From positions 5,027 through 69,026 of the forward strand of contig QLIY01000761.1 in assembly GCA_003260075.1 (NCBI GenBank): a stretch of 64,000 bases of DNA, written 5' to 3'. A program made the position numbers and the translations under genes. The stretch is from Phallusia mammillata (taxonomy: Eukaryota > Chordata > Ascidiacea > Phlebobranchia > Ascidiidae). The notes beneath the pieces are model-generated. The model was not told the DNA's origin. It saw only the letters and a program-made list of their open reading frames with translations, and did no database searches. This document shows positions 1 through 11,552 of this stretch, one piece after another (position 1 is the stretch's first letter; each line of letters starts with the position of its first letter).

Positions 1-2516
1 CAAACCAATATAACAAACATTTGAAATCGACTTTGAGGTTCAAAATCCACCAGACTCTGCCCTACAATCGCCGGGTTGAACCAATAAGTAAGCCTAAAAA
101 ACAGAAAACAAAGGCTTTGCTGGCAACAGAATCAATCGCATAGGTAACACGGCAACCAGGCAGCAAACAATATAGATTCGAGGAAGGCTTTGTGATCCAC
201 ACATATTAAGTGGTTCGTCGCTTCTTGGTCGGATGGACTGGGGCACGGTAATGGGAGATTGACGCTTTACCGAGTTTCGTGTCAAAGAAAATTTGAAGAC
301 TGGTGGCTGCTTTCGCTACAACCGAACGTGACTCATTGTACTCGTGGCAGTTCAGGAAGATCTGGTCTACGTCGCTTATGAACTCGGCTGCAAGAAACAC
401 AGGTTAGAACATCAAGTATTAAGTTGAAAAATATTGAAAAGCCAAACAAAGCCTTCGCAGTTGTGGAAGCAAAAAATTGAGGGAAAAAGAACGTACTTGG
501 TGTTGGATATTGCACCTCTTTCATCTTTTTGTGCACGGTACCAAGATCCATTGGCTTTTTAATAATGTCGTAGTAATCCGGGACCTTAAAAAACCATCAC
601 ATTAGAACACTAGTGTTAAATAGGTACAAAAATAAAGGCAAAATTCCACTGGAAATATGGAGTTATTCGTTTTGGTCTTACAGCTTTTTTGCTGACAGGT
701 TCAACAAACGGCCAACTATCTTTGTGTTTGATCAGCTCCGACAGAATCTCCTCGCAGGAAGCCAGATCTTTCCAAACACCCGTGGCACGCCGGCGGTTGT
801 TGCTTTTTTCCGGGGTGTCGTCTTAAATTGCAACAAATCATTAGTCCAAAGCCTCTCCCACACACCATACCCTTCGCCAATTTTAATATAAAAGACAAAC
901 CGTTGCGCCTTGTTGATCTCTCCCTTCTGGACTCCGAGGTTGATTTCTTAGCAGAACTCGGCTTTTGGCCCTTTTTCTGTGGCTTCTGTGGGATTTTGTA
1001 GGTCAGATTTCGTTTCACTGGAACCTCCTCGATCGAACTGTTGCAAAAAACAAAACAATTTTACCAAACCAAACATTTCGCAAAGTGCACTAGTCTAAAT
1101 TGAAACTATACGATGTAGCTTTTACTTGCACAGCAACGTGTAAGAGTCACAAATATATTCAAGTTTGTATTTTTGCCACACTTGGCCAGAGAGTATGTTC
1201 GACCTGATACTGTCATTTTCATCCTGCTCTTCCGCACTTTCCTCTGTGTCTTCTTCGTCATCTTCTTCCTCTTCCTCGGAACTTTCGTCCTTTGAAAAAG
1301 CAAATTACAGGTCAGTAAAACAACTAAACGAGGCAAAACATTTTAGCTCTGTAATATTAACCTAAAAGTGCGTTCAATTTGATGTAAAACTAAATTTGTT
1401 TGAGTAACTTTCTATGACCTAAATTAGTGATATGAACATTACCTGGGAGAAGCTTTTAGTCCTTACTACTTTCCTTGGACTTATGCGTGCCGATTTGGGT
1501 TTGCAATCAGGACAATACCAATCTCCGGCTGGGACGATCTAAAACGCAGATTTGGTAAAATTTCTGCCATAGTACAAGAGTAAGAACTGCCGAACCTTAA
1601 TAGCCGGTCGCAAACAATACATATGATGGCCGCGGTCGCATGAGTCACACAGGAGCATTTTTTCGGCATCGCCTTTTCGTCGACAAATCCGACACTTTGC
1701 GTTAAGCACCGACTTTGACCACATGATGCAACGATCAAGAGTCGACAAGTGCAGGAAGATCTAAAGAAAACATATGGAAAAAATTAAATTGTGGGTAGGC
1801 ATGGGTCAGTGTACAGTACTGGGTGTTGGCACTTCTAAAAAATCGTCAAGCACTCTTTCCATTCTCGTAACACCAATAAACTTCACTTTGCAAAACACAG
1901 AGGCTAATATATTGCTTAGTAACGGAATCTATTTAAATAAGAGATTAATGATGCACACAACGGTGAAATGTCCATCTCTTTTTTAAGAACAGCATTATGT
2001 TGACTGATTTTGTTTTAGAAGCTTCGTTGCTTTATCCATATTATGTTATTACTAAAACACATTATCACCAGCAAACATAGAATGCATAGTGATGTGAAGG
2101 AAACGACCCTGTGCAAAATACAAATCGATCCATATGTCTGACGGCATAGGAGCCTAAGTATTCCTAAACTAACCATAAATCACACGCTCAGTGACCGGCT
2201 GAAAAGAAACATTGATAGTTTGACAAACACAATCTCGTTAACATTCAAATTGTGCCTAACTGTCAAAGACAACCTTTTAAATAATGTTTTTAAATGGTAT
2301 GTAATAGTGATTGCTAAAGCAGAAAATTTTCTGTAAGTGACTTTCGCAGACCTGAGAAAGGGAGGTGGATTGAAGTAAAGAAGTCTCCCATCTCTTCAGC
2401 AAAGCTTCGCTTTCTTTCCCTTTTGACTCGTCTTCGTCCTTGTCGGGAGCACGTGACCGAGTCGTCCGTGACGTGTCAACCGCACAACCTGTCACACAGT
2501 ATTGAAATGTAAAAAC
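1..2516. repeat. Segmental duplication, copy A (cut by the window edge)
   Basis: This block matches 6859-9405 almost base for base at a constant offset of 6858, rising to 6861 and then 6889. The changes come from a 3-base indel near 1572/8432 and a 28-base indel near 1872/8736. Only scattered substitutions are seen, for example near 603, 1163 and 2230. Similarity stops sharply at 2516. The left end is unknown because the window starts inside the copy. It may be a real recent tandem duplication or two haplotypes laid end to end; no C/G linker marks its right edge, unlike the shorter duplications in the window. Confidence 0.95.
206..2488 (-). pseudogene. Duplicated last eight exons of the baz1a-like gene
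   Basis: Read on the minus strand, this block holds the same eight exons as the full gene: 2488-2352, 1760-1596, 1538-1443, 1289-1204, 1037-901, 821-682, 584-497 and 387-206. They encode the segment before the PHD finger, the PHD finger, an acidic stretch, a basic linker and the bromodomain with its stop. All splice sites and the reading frame are intact, so it is not visibly decayed. It lacks the WAC, DDT and all upstream exons and has no evident promoter. It could be an orphan fragment, an alternative 3' end for the upstream gene (which would have to skip the first copy's exons), or an assembly duplicate. I label it pseudogene only because it is incomplete. Confidence 0.7.
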
Positions 2517-2865
2517 CCCAGGACTGTTTTAAAAAGCCACCTTGAACTATATACACTTTAATGCCGTGTTTATTTCGTATAACCATATTTTTCTCAAACA
2601 AAACACGCGTTTTTGCTCATAAGCGCTTTTCTACTCATCACTTTTTTCTCTAAGGTTCAAGGCATTTCTGTGCTCCTCTTTTTTCCCTAGTATACCAAAC
2701 TAAGGCAATAGCGTTTTTTACCCTTCTTTTTTCGCTAAGGTTCGGGCCTTATCTTCCCTCCTCTTTTTATCGCTTATGCTGTCCTCTTTTCAAAAAAGAT
2801 ACGGAAACGTACGGAAACGATGACGTACATAGTGCTCCCCTAGCACACTCTTAATTTAACTGTCA
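2517..2865. other. Intergenic stretch, no gene seen
   Basis: Pyrimidine-rich AT DNA between the duplicated block and the sulfotransferase relic. No open frame, RNA gene or repeat was recognised. Confidence 0.5.
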
Positions 2866-3891
2866 CCATGGTCCAACGTGGCAGATGGAAGTGAAATAAT
2901 TTTGCGGTGAAATTTTCGACAACATATAACCTTGACGTTTTGCAAGTAAACAGCAGTCGTAAGTTAGATGCGGAACCATTGGGCATGAAGGACCTTTGGG
3001 CCATATCATCCGTTTCTCTCAAACTGGTCACTGTAGCTTGTTCTCAGTCATGCGTTATAGTACTTGTGTTGCAATAGTTTTAAAGCTGTAACAACAAGAA
3101 AGTCAGTCACTTACAGAAGAAACTGTGAGCATAACTAAGTTTTCGCAGCTTGAAAGTAAATATTTTGCTCCTTTACATTTTTGTAATTTCTTTACAAGAG
3201 AAAGCTAGTTAAAACACGAAGTTTGCAGGATATTAGTTAGTTAATTGTAGCGTTAGATGAGCATTAGTATTTCTTAAGTTGATCTGTGTAACGTAGTTCA
3301 GTCAGATAAGTTCGTAATGGCGGCAATACAGGACCATTGAGCCAGTTGTTCACAGGACCATTGGGCATGGCCCTTTGACTTTACACCATTGGGCATGGCC
3401 CAAAGGTCCTTGGCCTATAAAGCTATTGATGCTGGTTGTATTTATTTCTTTTGATTAATATTAGATTTCTTTTTCAATAAAATTGTTCTACTTTCAAACA
3501 CAACACTTAATGAGCTCCCTCATGAGTGGTTTAATGGTCCAGAATATCACATGAAAATACTGGCCCAAAGGTCCTTTATGCGAGGCTCAATGGTCCCCAA
3601 GGGTAAGGATCTTTGAGCCATATTTTTGTAATTTTTAAAACGGAATATCTTGCCAACGCATTTCCAAATAAGAAAGTTATGCCCTTGTGTAAGTGTGTTA
3701 AAACGTGTAGTATTAGTACAGGTGTTCAATGGCAATTTTTCTTTCGAACTCAAAGAAATAGTCATGAAAAACTGAATTTTGGCCCAATGGTCCCTAATCT
3801 CCCCTATAACCGCTAAATACATCTGATGACTCAAAACCAGTATTGGTTTTCAGAAAGCTCCTGAAGATAAGCTGCTGGTCTACTCAGTTAC
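2866..3891 (+). pseudogene. Sulfotransferase pseudogene fragment (exon 3 and exon 4 start)
   Basis: Two pieces match the intact sulfotransferase gene at 4194-5434. Positions 2885-2945 match its exon 3 (5071-5129) with flanking splice sites, but a TGA replaces a codon and two extra bases shift the frame. Positions 3809-3891 match the end of its third intron and the first 38 bases of exon 4, ending abruptly inside the region encoding LLVYSV. Exons 1 and 2 are absent. The intron between the two pieces, only 68 bp in the intact gene, is expanded here by the insertion at 2967-3806. This is a dead tandem copy. Confidence 0.8.
2967..3806. mobile_element. 840-bp insertion with inverted termini and repeated GGACCATTGGGC motif
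   Basis: The intact gene's intron reads AGTTTAAACCGC at 5143-5155. The pseudogene reads AGTTA, then about 840 bp, then TAACCGC. The insertion is therefore placed by comparison with a paralogous empty site, with a likely TA target duplication (2965-2966 and 3807-3808). The ends carry imperfect inverted repeats (GGAACCATTGGGC left, GCCCAATGGTCCC right). The same 12-base word recurs inside in both orientations near 2986, 3334, 3355, 3384, 3399, 3564 and 3586. No transposase frame is seen, so it would be non-autonomous. The family is not recognised. Confidence 0.65.
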
Positions 3892-4193
3892 TTCACTGTG
3901 TTTTGTTTGACTCTTTTTACGTGTATGGCAAACACTTGCATAACAAACTGATTTTATGTTTCCCTGTTGCGATTGCGAGCGTTTTGTCATCTAAAACCTC
4001 ATAGAGATGCAATTAAGTATATTTGCAAAAACAACTTTAACCCACTGGCGTTCATGAGAAGTATGCTACCTATAGGCTATAAAAGCACAATAACAAAGTT
4101 TTTCTTAACAAAGAAGCGACGTGTTGTAAATTGTTCACAGTACAGTTCCTTTTTAAGGTTAATTTAACTTTGCTTCATAATTAAGGTTTCAAA

Positions 4194-5434
4194 ATGAAAG
4201 TGATATTAGCAGGATGGGCAAAAACCGGAACAGCAACAATGTGTTCGGCTTTCAACATCTTAGGATATAAAACCTACCATTGGTTGGATCACTGCGAACA
4301 ACTTGGCGACCAATGGACAAAAATGTTAACTCAAGGAGGCACTTCTGAAGATTTTCAAAATATGCTTAGTGATGTTGATGTCGTGTCCGACTCGCCGGCC
4401 GCTATTTGCTGGTGGGAAATCCACCAAGCTTTTCCGGATTGCAAAGTTAGTTGAAAGGTGTCCTCCGTCTTTCACCGAGAGCCACCAAAGCGCATGCGAA
4501 TTCTATGTGCTCTTGTCTTGTTTGGCCCTATGATGACCTAAACCTTAACCTTCAGTTACTTGCAACAAACGCAGAGCAGTTACTGGGTCACCTAGAGAAA
4601 TACACCGATGTAATGACCATTAACTCCCTTAGATTCGTTATAAATGGCAATAAAAGACTACTGCGGAGTATTCACTAATTTATTTGAACTGTCTGACCGA
4701 TCAAAGAAAAAAAGTAGATAATCCCTGCTTCAAATCATGCCACACTTAGAATTATGTGGCAGCCTTTTACTTGTTACCTCTGTTCTACTAATTTCAATGC
4801 TTATGTGCTAGATAATATTGACAACCCGTGACGAGGACTCCTGGTATGAAAGCTGTCATTCGTACTTGACAAATTTTGACAAGAACGTCTTCAACAAGTT
4901 TCTTTACACATTGTCGCCCACTGGGTGGAAGTATACTGCCTTTCTTCGCAGTTCAGGTAGGTGACTTAATTATTTGTCAGATCAAGTCAAACTGGTATTA
5001 TCAAGGTTATTTTTTGTAGATTTGATAACTTTCGGACATTATGTAGCATGGCCATGATCCAACCTTGCAGATGGAAGTGAAATGATTATGAGGCGAAATT
5101 TTCGACAACATAACCTTCACGTTTTGCAAGTATAAACAGTCGCAAGTTTTAAACCGCTATTTACATCTGATGACTAAACACCAGTATTGCTTTTCAGAAA
5201 GCTCCAAAAGATAAGCTGCTGGTCTACTCAGTTAAGGAAGGTTGGGGACCATTAAGTAAATTTCTCGGAGTCGAAGTACCCGATCAACCCTTTCCCCAGA
5301 AGAACAAAAGAGCCGAAGCGATTAACCAACGTAACGAACATAGATTTATCTCCCGTATGAAAAGAGAAATGTACTTTACTATCCTTTTCCTGACAGTTTT
5401 TACTTGCCTGCTCTTCAGTTATATTATGAACTAA
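4194..5434 (+). CDS. Sulfotransferase-family protein (Sulfotransfer_4 type), C-terminally anchored
   Basis: Four exons join in frame: 4194-4445, 4812-4956, 5071-5129 and 5198-5434, giving about 230 residues. The N-terminus GWAKTGTATM at residues 7-16 is the PAPS 5'-phosphate binding loop of the family (usual form G..RTGTTSL). The segment IILTTRDEDSWYES in exon 2 matches the 3'-phosphate strand region (RD..WY.S), and LLVYSVKEGWGPLSKFLG in exon 4 is the typical C-terminal core. The last about 20 residues form a hydrophobic helix (FTILFLTVFTCLLFSYI), suggesting tail anchoring. By family it transfers sulfate from PAPS to an unknown acceptor. Exon 3 is short and was found by splice phase plus family match. 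A decayed copy lies just upstream. The gene sits between the two copies of the baz1a 3' end, on the opposite strand. Confidence 0.85.
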
Positions 5435-5462
5435 AGTATGTTTTGCGTTTGTACCCTATAAG

Positions 5463-5837
5463 CAGGGTTGCCATACCGTCCTTATTTCTAAGATTTGTTC
5501 TTATTTTGAAGGGCTATGTATTAGAAAAGTTCATTGTCCTTATTTCTAAGAAATGTCCTTATTTTTGACTTAAGTCCTTCTTTTGTCTTATTTTCAACAA
5601 TTACTGGTCAAATCCCTGCTACAAGTAAACCTAGACCTAAGCGGTTGTGAGATGCACGAAGTATTTTCTACAAACAAGGAGTTGCTGCAACAGATTTTTT
5701 TCTAGCCCAAATATTGCATATGGTGTGTCATTGCTCATATAAAGGCAAAGATTTGCTCATAATGTTTGTTTCGTTTCGTACGAAAAGATATTTTTGCGGT
5801 TGTCCTTATTTTTGGCTTCAAGTCGATGGCAACTCTG
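5463..5837. mobile_element. Non-autonomous hAT-type element (375 bp)
   Basis: Ends are CAGGGTTGCCA and its imperfect inverse TGGCAACTCTG, the usual hAT terminal form. Flanking 8-base sequences CCTATAAG (5455-5462) and GCTATAAG (5838-5845) agree at 7 of 8 positions, the target duplication size of hAT elements. The interior is AT-rich, with the word GTCCTTATTT repeated, and has no coding capacity. Confidence 0.75.
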
Positions 5838-5845
5838 GCTATAAG

Positions 5846-6858
5846 CATAACTGTTGAACTCGGTTAAGCTTTGTTTTACAACTTAGCAAAAGCGCTTTGT
5901 ATGGTGTATGTTCAGTAACATTTGCACAAGAACTGTTTTGCAATTAAATATATGTTCCTGCTTTCCATGCACGCATGATAAGTGACATGATAGGTACGAT
6001 TGTGGTTCGATTTTTACTTACATGAAAATGTTGTAGGCCTATTATTCGAGAAAGATGAAGGTTCATGCCTTCATTTCTACTTTTACAACTCTTTATTTTC
6101 GAATATCATGTGTACGCTCTAGCGAAAGGGTCGTGATTTTATTGTTGTTGATATTACGAAACCTCCCTCTAACACTAATTATCACAATTGTATGTGGATT
6201 TTTGTCATCTATTTCGACCTTAACAAAAGCAAGTAAATCAACACCTTTGTACTGGACCGTGGAAGAAAAAGTAGTTCAAAATTGCAAACCTCTATCAAAA
6301 ACTAGTTTCGACTTGTTATCTCGATTGGTCTTCCGTAGGCCTACATAATAAAATCCCTTCTAAATATAAATTGCGCTGTGCCCCCCAAACAACATGTGGT
6401 CGTCAGATTTTATTCACTGAAAGAAACACGAAAAATGGAATGGGCGAAAAAAGCTGGTCTGCTAGAGGCACCTATAAGATGCAAACTGAACGAAATGAGG
6501 TTGGAACATCCGGTGTAAAACCTAATACCGGCAAAAACTGAACTTGGGGCTTTAGATTTCTCACACAAACACAGTAACAAGGGTAATTTTCGACTGTGTA
6601 CTTTAACAGATGGACAATAAGCGTCCTAACAGATAGACAATAAGCGTCCTGGTCTGAAGAATGATCTGCCACAACAATTTGGCCCTTTGATGAATACGAA
6701 CGGAATGAAAGTTTGTGTTTTTGTCTGGAATTATTGGCAAAGTTAATCCAGAATTACTTCAGTAGGCACTCCAGTAACAAATGTAAAAATAAGTTCCCAT
6801 TTTTCCTGTGTAAGCGCTGATCCAGGCCGCATTGTGTACCTATAAAGCGCCTTGACAT
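5846..6858. other. Intergenic stretch, no gene seen
   Basis: AT-rich DNA between the hAT element and copy B of the duplication. Short frames at 6055-6348 and 6472-6672 show no family features and no supporting splice structure. Confidence 0.5.
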
Positions 6859-9405
6859 CAAACCAATATAACAAACATTTGAAATCGACTTTGAGGTGCA
6901 AAATCCACCAGACTCTGCCCTACAATCGCCGGGTTGAACCAATAAGTAAGCCTAAAAAACAGAAAACAAAGGCTTTGCTGGCAACAGAATCAATCGCATA
7001 GGTAACACGGCAACCAGGCAGCAAACAATATAGATTCGAGGAAGGCTTTGTGATCCACACATATTAAGTGGTTCGTCGCTTCTTGGTCGGATGGACTGGG
7101 GCACGGTAATGGGAGATTGACGCTTTACCGAGTTTCGTGTCAAAGAAAATTTGAAGACTGGTGGCTGCTTTCGCTACAACCGAACGTGACTCATTGTACT
7201 CGTGGCAGTTCAGGAAGATCTGGTCTACGTCGCTTATGAACTCGGCTGCAAGAAACACAGGTTAGAACATCAAGTATTAAGTTGAAAAATATTGAAAAGC
7301 CAAACAAAGCCTTCGCAGTTGTGGAAGCAAAAAATTGAGGGAAAAAGAACGTACTTGGTGTTGGATATTGCACCTCTTTCATCTTTTTGTGCACGGTACC
7401 AAGATCCATTGGCTTTTTAATAATGTCGTAGTAATCCGGGACCTTAAAAAACCATCACATTTGAACACTAGTGTTAAATAGGTACAAAAATAAAGGCAAA
7501 ATTCCACTGGAAATATGGAGTTATTCGTTTTGGTCTTACAGCTTTTTTGCTGACAGGTTCAACAAACGGCCAACTATCTTTGTGTTTGATCAGCTCCGAC
7601 AGAATCTCCTCGCAGGAAGCCAGATCTTTCCAAACACCCGTGGCACGCCGGCGGTTGTTGCTTTTTTCCGGGGTGTCGTCTTAAATTGCAACAAATCATT
7701 AGTCCAAAGCCTCTCCCACACACCATACCCTTCGCCAATTTTAATATAAAAGACAAACCGTTGCGCCTTGTTGATCTCTCCCTTCTGGACTCCGAGGTTG
7801 ATTTCTTAGCAGAACTCGGCTTTTGGCCCTTTTTCTGTGGCTTCTGTGGGATTTTGTAGGTCAGATTTCGTTTCACTGGAACCTCCTCGATCGAACTGTT
7901 GCAAAAAACAAAACAATTTTACCAAACCAAACATTTCGCAAAGTGCACTAGTCTAAATTGAAACTATACGATGTAGCTTTTACTTGCACAGCAACGTGTA
8001 AGAGTCACAAATATATTCCAGTTTGTATTTTTGCCACACTTGGCCAGAGAGTATGTTCGACCTGATACTGTCATTTTCATCCTGCTCTTCCGCACTTTCC
8101 TCTGTGTCTTCTTCGTCATCTTCTTCCTCTTCCTCGGAACTTTCGTCCTTTGAAAAAGCAAATTACAGGTCAGTAAAACAACTAAACGAGGCAAAACATT
8201 TTAGCTCTGTAATATTAACCTAAAAGTGCGTTCAATTTGATGTAAAACTAAATTTGTTTGAGTAACTTTCTATGACCTAAATTAGTGATATGAACATTAC
8301 CTGGGAGAAGCTTTTAGTCCTTACTACTTTCCTTGGACTTATGCGTGCCGATTTGGGTTTGCAATCAGGACAATACCAATCTCCGGCTGGGACGATCTAA
8401 AACGCAGATTTGGTAAAATTTCTGCCATAGTACAACAGTAGTAAGAACTGCCGAACCTTAATAGCCGGTCGCAAACAATACATATGATGGCCGCGGTCGC
8501 ATGAGTCACACAGGAGCATTTTTTCGGCATCGCCTTTTCGTCGACAAATCCGACACTTTGCGTTAAGCACCGACTTTGACCACATGATGCAACGATCAAG
8601 AGTCGACAAGTGCAGGAAGATCTAAAGAAAACATATGGAAAAAATTAAATTGTGGGTAGGCATGGGTCAGTGTACAGTACTGGGTGTTGGCACTTCTAAA
8701 AAATCGTCAAGCACTCTTTCCATTCTCGTAACACCAATATACTTGTCACAAAAGTCAAATTCACCAAAACTTCACTTTGCAAAACACAGAGGCTAATATA
8801 TTGCTTAGTAACGGAATCTATTTAAATAAGAGATTAATGATGCACACAACGGTGAAATGTCCATCTCTTTTTTAAGAACAGCATTATGTTGACTGATTTT
8901 GTTTTAGAAGCTTCGTTGCTTTATCCATATTATGTTATTACTAAAACACATTATCACCAGCAAACATAGAATGCATAGTGATGTGAAGGAAACGACCCTG
9001 TGCAAAATACAAATCGATCCATATGTCTGACGGCATAGGAGCCTAAGTATTCCTAAACTAACCATAAATCACACGCTCAGTGCCCGGCTGAAAAGAAACA
9101 TTGATAGTTTGACAAACACAACCTCGTTAACATTCAAATTGTGTCTAACTGTCAAAGACAACCTTTTAAATAATGTTTTTAAATGGTATGCAAAAGTGAT
9201 TGCTAAAGCAGAAAATTTTCTGTAAGTGACTTTCGCAGACCTGAGAAAGGGAGGTGGATTGAAGTAAAGAAGTCTCCCATCTCTTCAGCAAAGCTTCGCT
9301 TTCTTTCCCTTTTGACTCGTCTTCGTCCTTGTCGGGAGCACGTGACCGAGTCGTCCGTGACGTGTCAACCGCACAACCTGTCACACAGTATTGAAATGTA
9401 AAAAC
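6859..9405. repeat. Segmental duplication, copy B (in place in the full gene)
   Basis: Near-identical partner of 1-2516. It contains the last eight exons of the baz1a-like gene in correct phase with the upstream exons, so this copy is the one linked to the complete gene. It differs by two insertions (3 and 28 bases) and a handful of substitutions, one of them in coding sequence near 8021 of the antisense frame. Confidence 0.95.
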
Positions 9406-11475
9406 ACAATGATCGGGTTTGGTTGGTGCTCGTCCTCGACATACTCACCGAGTGGTGGTTTAAGATACTTGCGATCCACTCCTTTCTCCACGATGTACAA
9501 AGCAATGGCCAGATTGCGGACGATACAGTCTAAGCATTAAGTGTAAGAACTTGAAACCAGTATCAAGACGTATTCCTTTGTAGCGAAATTTATAATTTCA
9601 GATCTATCGACTTTAAATGTTCAGCATGTTAATACAAAAGCGTCATATCAAACTATGATAGTATGATTTAAATTTTAAACATTCGCGATAACAGAGCTCC
9701 ATACCCCCCCCCCGTAGCGAAATTTATAATTTCAGATCTATCGACTTTAAATGTTCAGCATATTAATACAAAAGCGGCACATCAAACTATGATAGTATGA
9801 TTTAAATTTTAAACATTCACGATAACAGAGCTCCATTACAGCATACGGTGATAAATTTGTTTGAATAAAAATGACTTTAATTTATCGATAGCAAATTGAC
9901 AGTTGCAAAATAAAAGAAAGTTCAAAATCTTCAATCCGTCTTATAAACTAACGATGACTTATTCAACTTTGTGAAATTACCGTCAGTTTCCATATCGACA
10001 TCGTCTGATAAAGCAGATTTCTCTGCTTCCGAAGTTGTTTTCGTGATGGGAAACTTAACTAATGGATCGCAAAGGATTGAATCGTCTACTTCGTCTGCAA
10101 GCATAAAGCAAAATTTGTTTGGCTATGCAATCGTCTGCCTTGTGTTACAATGTCTTACCTTCGTTTGCCTCTGGAATTCCAACGTGTATTTTTCCATCGT
10201 ACTTTGAGCCTTCTTTAACCGATTCTCTCCATTCTTCACGATCTTCCACCTTAAAGTTTCAATTTGGAGATGAAACTCTTTGCTTACGAGTTTAAAACTG
10301 ACACATTTTAACACACGATAGCCAGAGAAAACCAATACACGTAGTCCAAGGCTAATGTATGCAACAAAACAAATAACATTTCAGTGGAAACAATCTTGTA
10401 GAACAATGTTTTAGGGTCAATTCAGTAGCATAAAGTTTAAGGAGAACTAGTTACAGAAAATGCTTGGAAAAGGAACTTTAAAAGCAATAACCCAAACAAA
10501 AACTACATCGAAATATAGAATTAATTAAAAAGCTTGATGCTGACTTTAAATTTCCTTGAGTAAATTCATTTCTTATGGAATTTCTATCAGTGAAAAAGTT
10601 TTTGTTTCTACAGCACTTTGTTCAGTGCGGCAGATAGTATATTTTAACTTGGGCACAGATAGACTTGCCTAGTGCTGTATCCAAAATACACTAAACTAAC
10701 ATTTGGTAGAACGCGACACAATGACCAAACATTTTAGAAGCGTTATATTTAGAGAAATTTAAATACGTTTATGTGTGCACACTATATGTACCTGTATGAA
10801 GCCAAGAGTCCCCGCCCAAATACGAGTTTCCATTTCAAGTATTTGATCGGCCAGTAGATTCTGCATTGTTTCTTCGCTGCGCACAGAAATGCGAACGTGA
10901 GGCGAATTGTTTTGGGCGTTGGTAACAAGCTGCAATAAATGAAAATCATAAAAATCCTGACGCGATTTATTAAACTGTGAAAGCGTGGTTTAACGTCCCG
11001 CTGACCTTTTCGACATCCACAAGATCTGACGTCACTGTTAGTGACTCCGCGATGACGTTTTTCTGGGCCAACAAGCTTTCTAGCAACTTCGATTCCCTGT
11101 ATCCTCTCGTGTTGAGCGCAGACATTAAATTATTAAGATCCTCCACTGAGCTATACACAAACCACCTAGAAAGCATTAAGACCGTGTATTAGGCTTATTC
11201 TTATCACTAAATTCGTCCACACGGAGACTTTCAAGTAAATATACAAACCTATGTTGTTTTCCTTGCGTTATCACCTTCGTAGGTTGATTACCATTCACTG
11301 ATTGCCCGTGCGCGCCATCTTGTGGCGTTTGAACACTCGTTTGCTGGAGAGTCACTGCTGGAGAACTACCCAAATTTGCGGGCGGCTGTTTAGCAAAGGA
11401 AGGCGAGGTTGCTGGACATGGAGACGCAGTGCGGGGTATTACTTTAGCCGAAGAAGGCACACCGTTCAAGTCCGT

Positions 11476-11552
<77 letters not shown>

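Noticed and set aside
8023..8223. Serine-rich plus-strand frame
   Set aside because: It is the antisense of the acidic Glu/Asp exon of baz1a.
9704..9713. G-quadruplex or recombination hotspot explanation for the C/G runs
   Set aside because: Fixed length of ten, the strand switch at the contig gap and duplicate contig ends on both sides fit assembly filler better.
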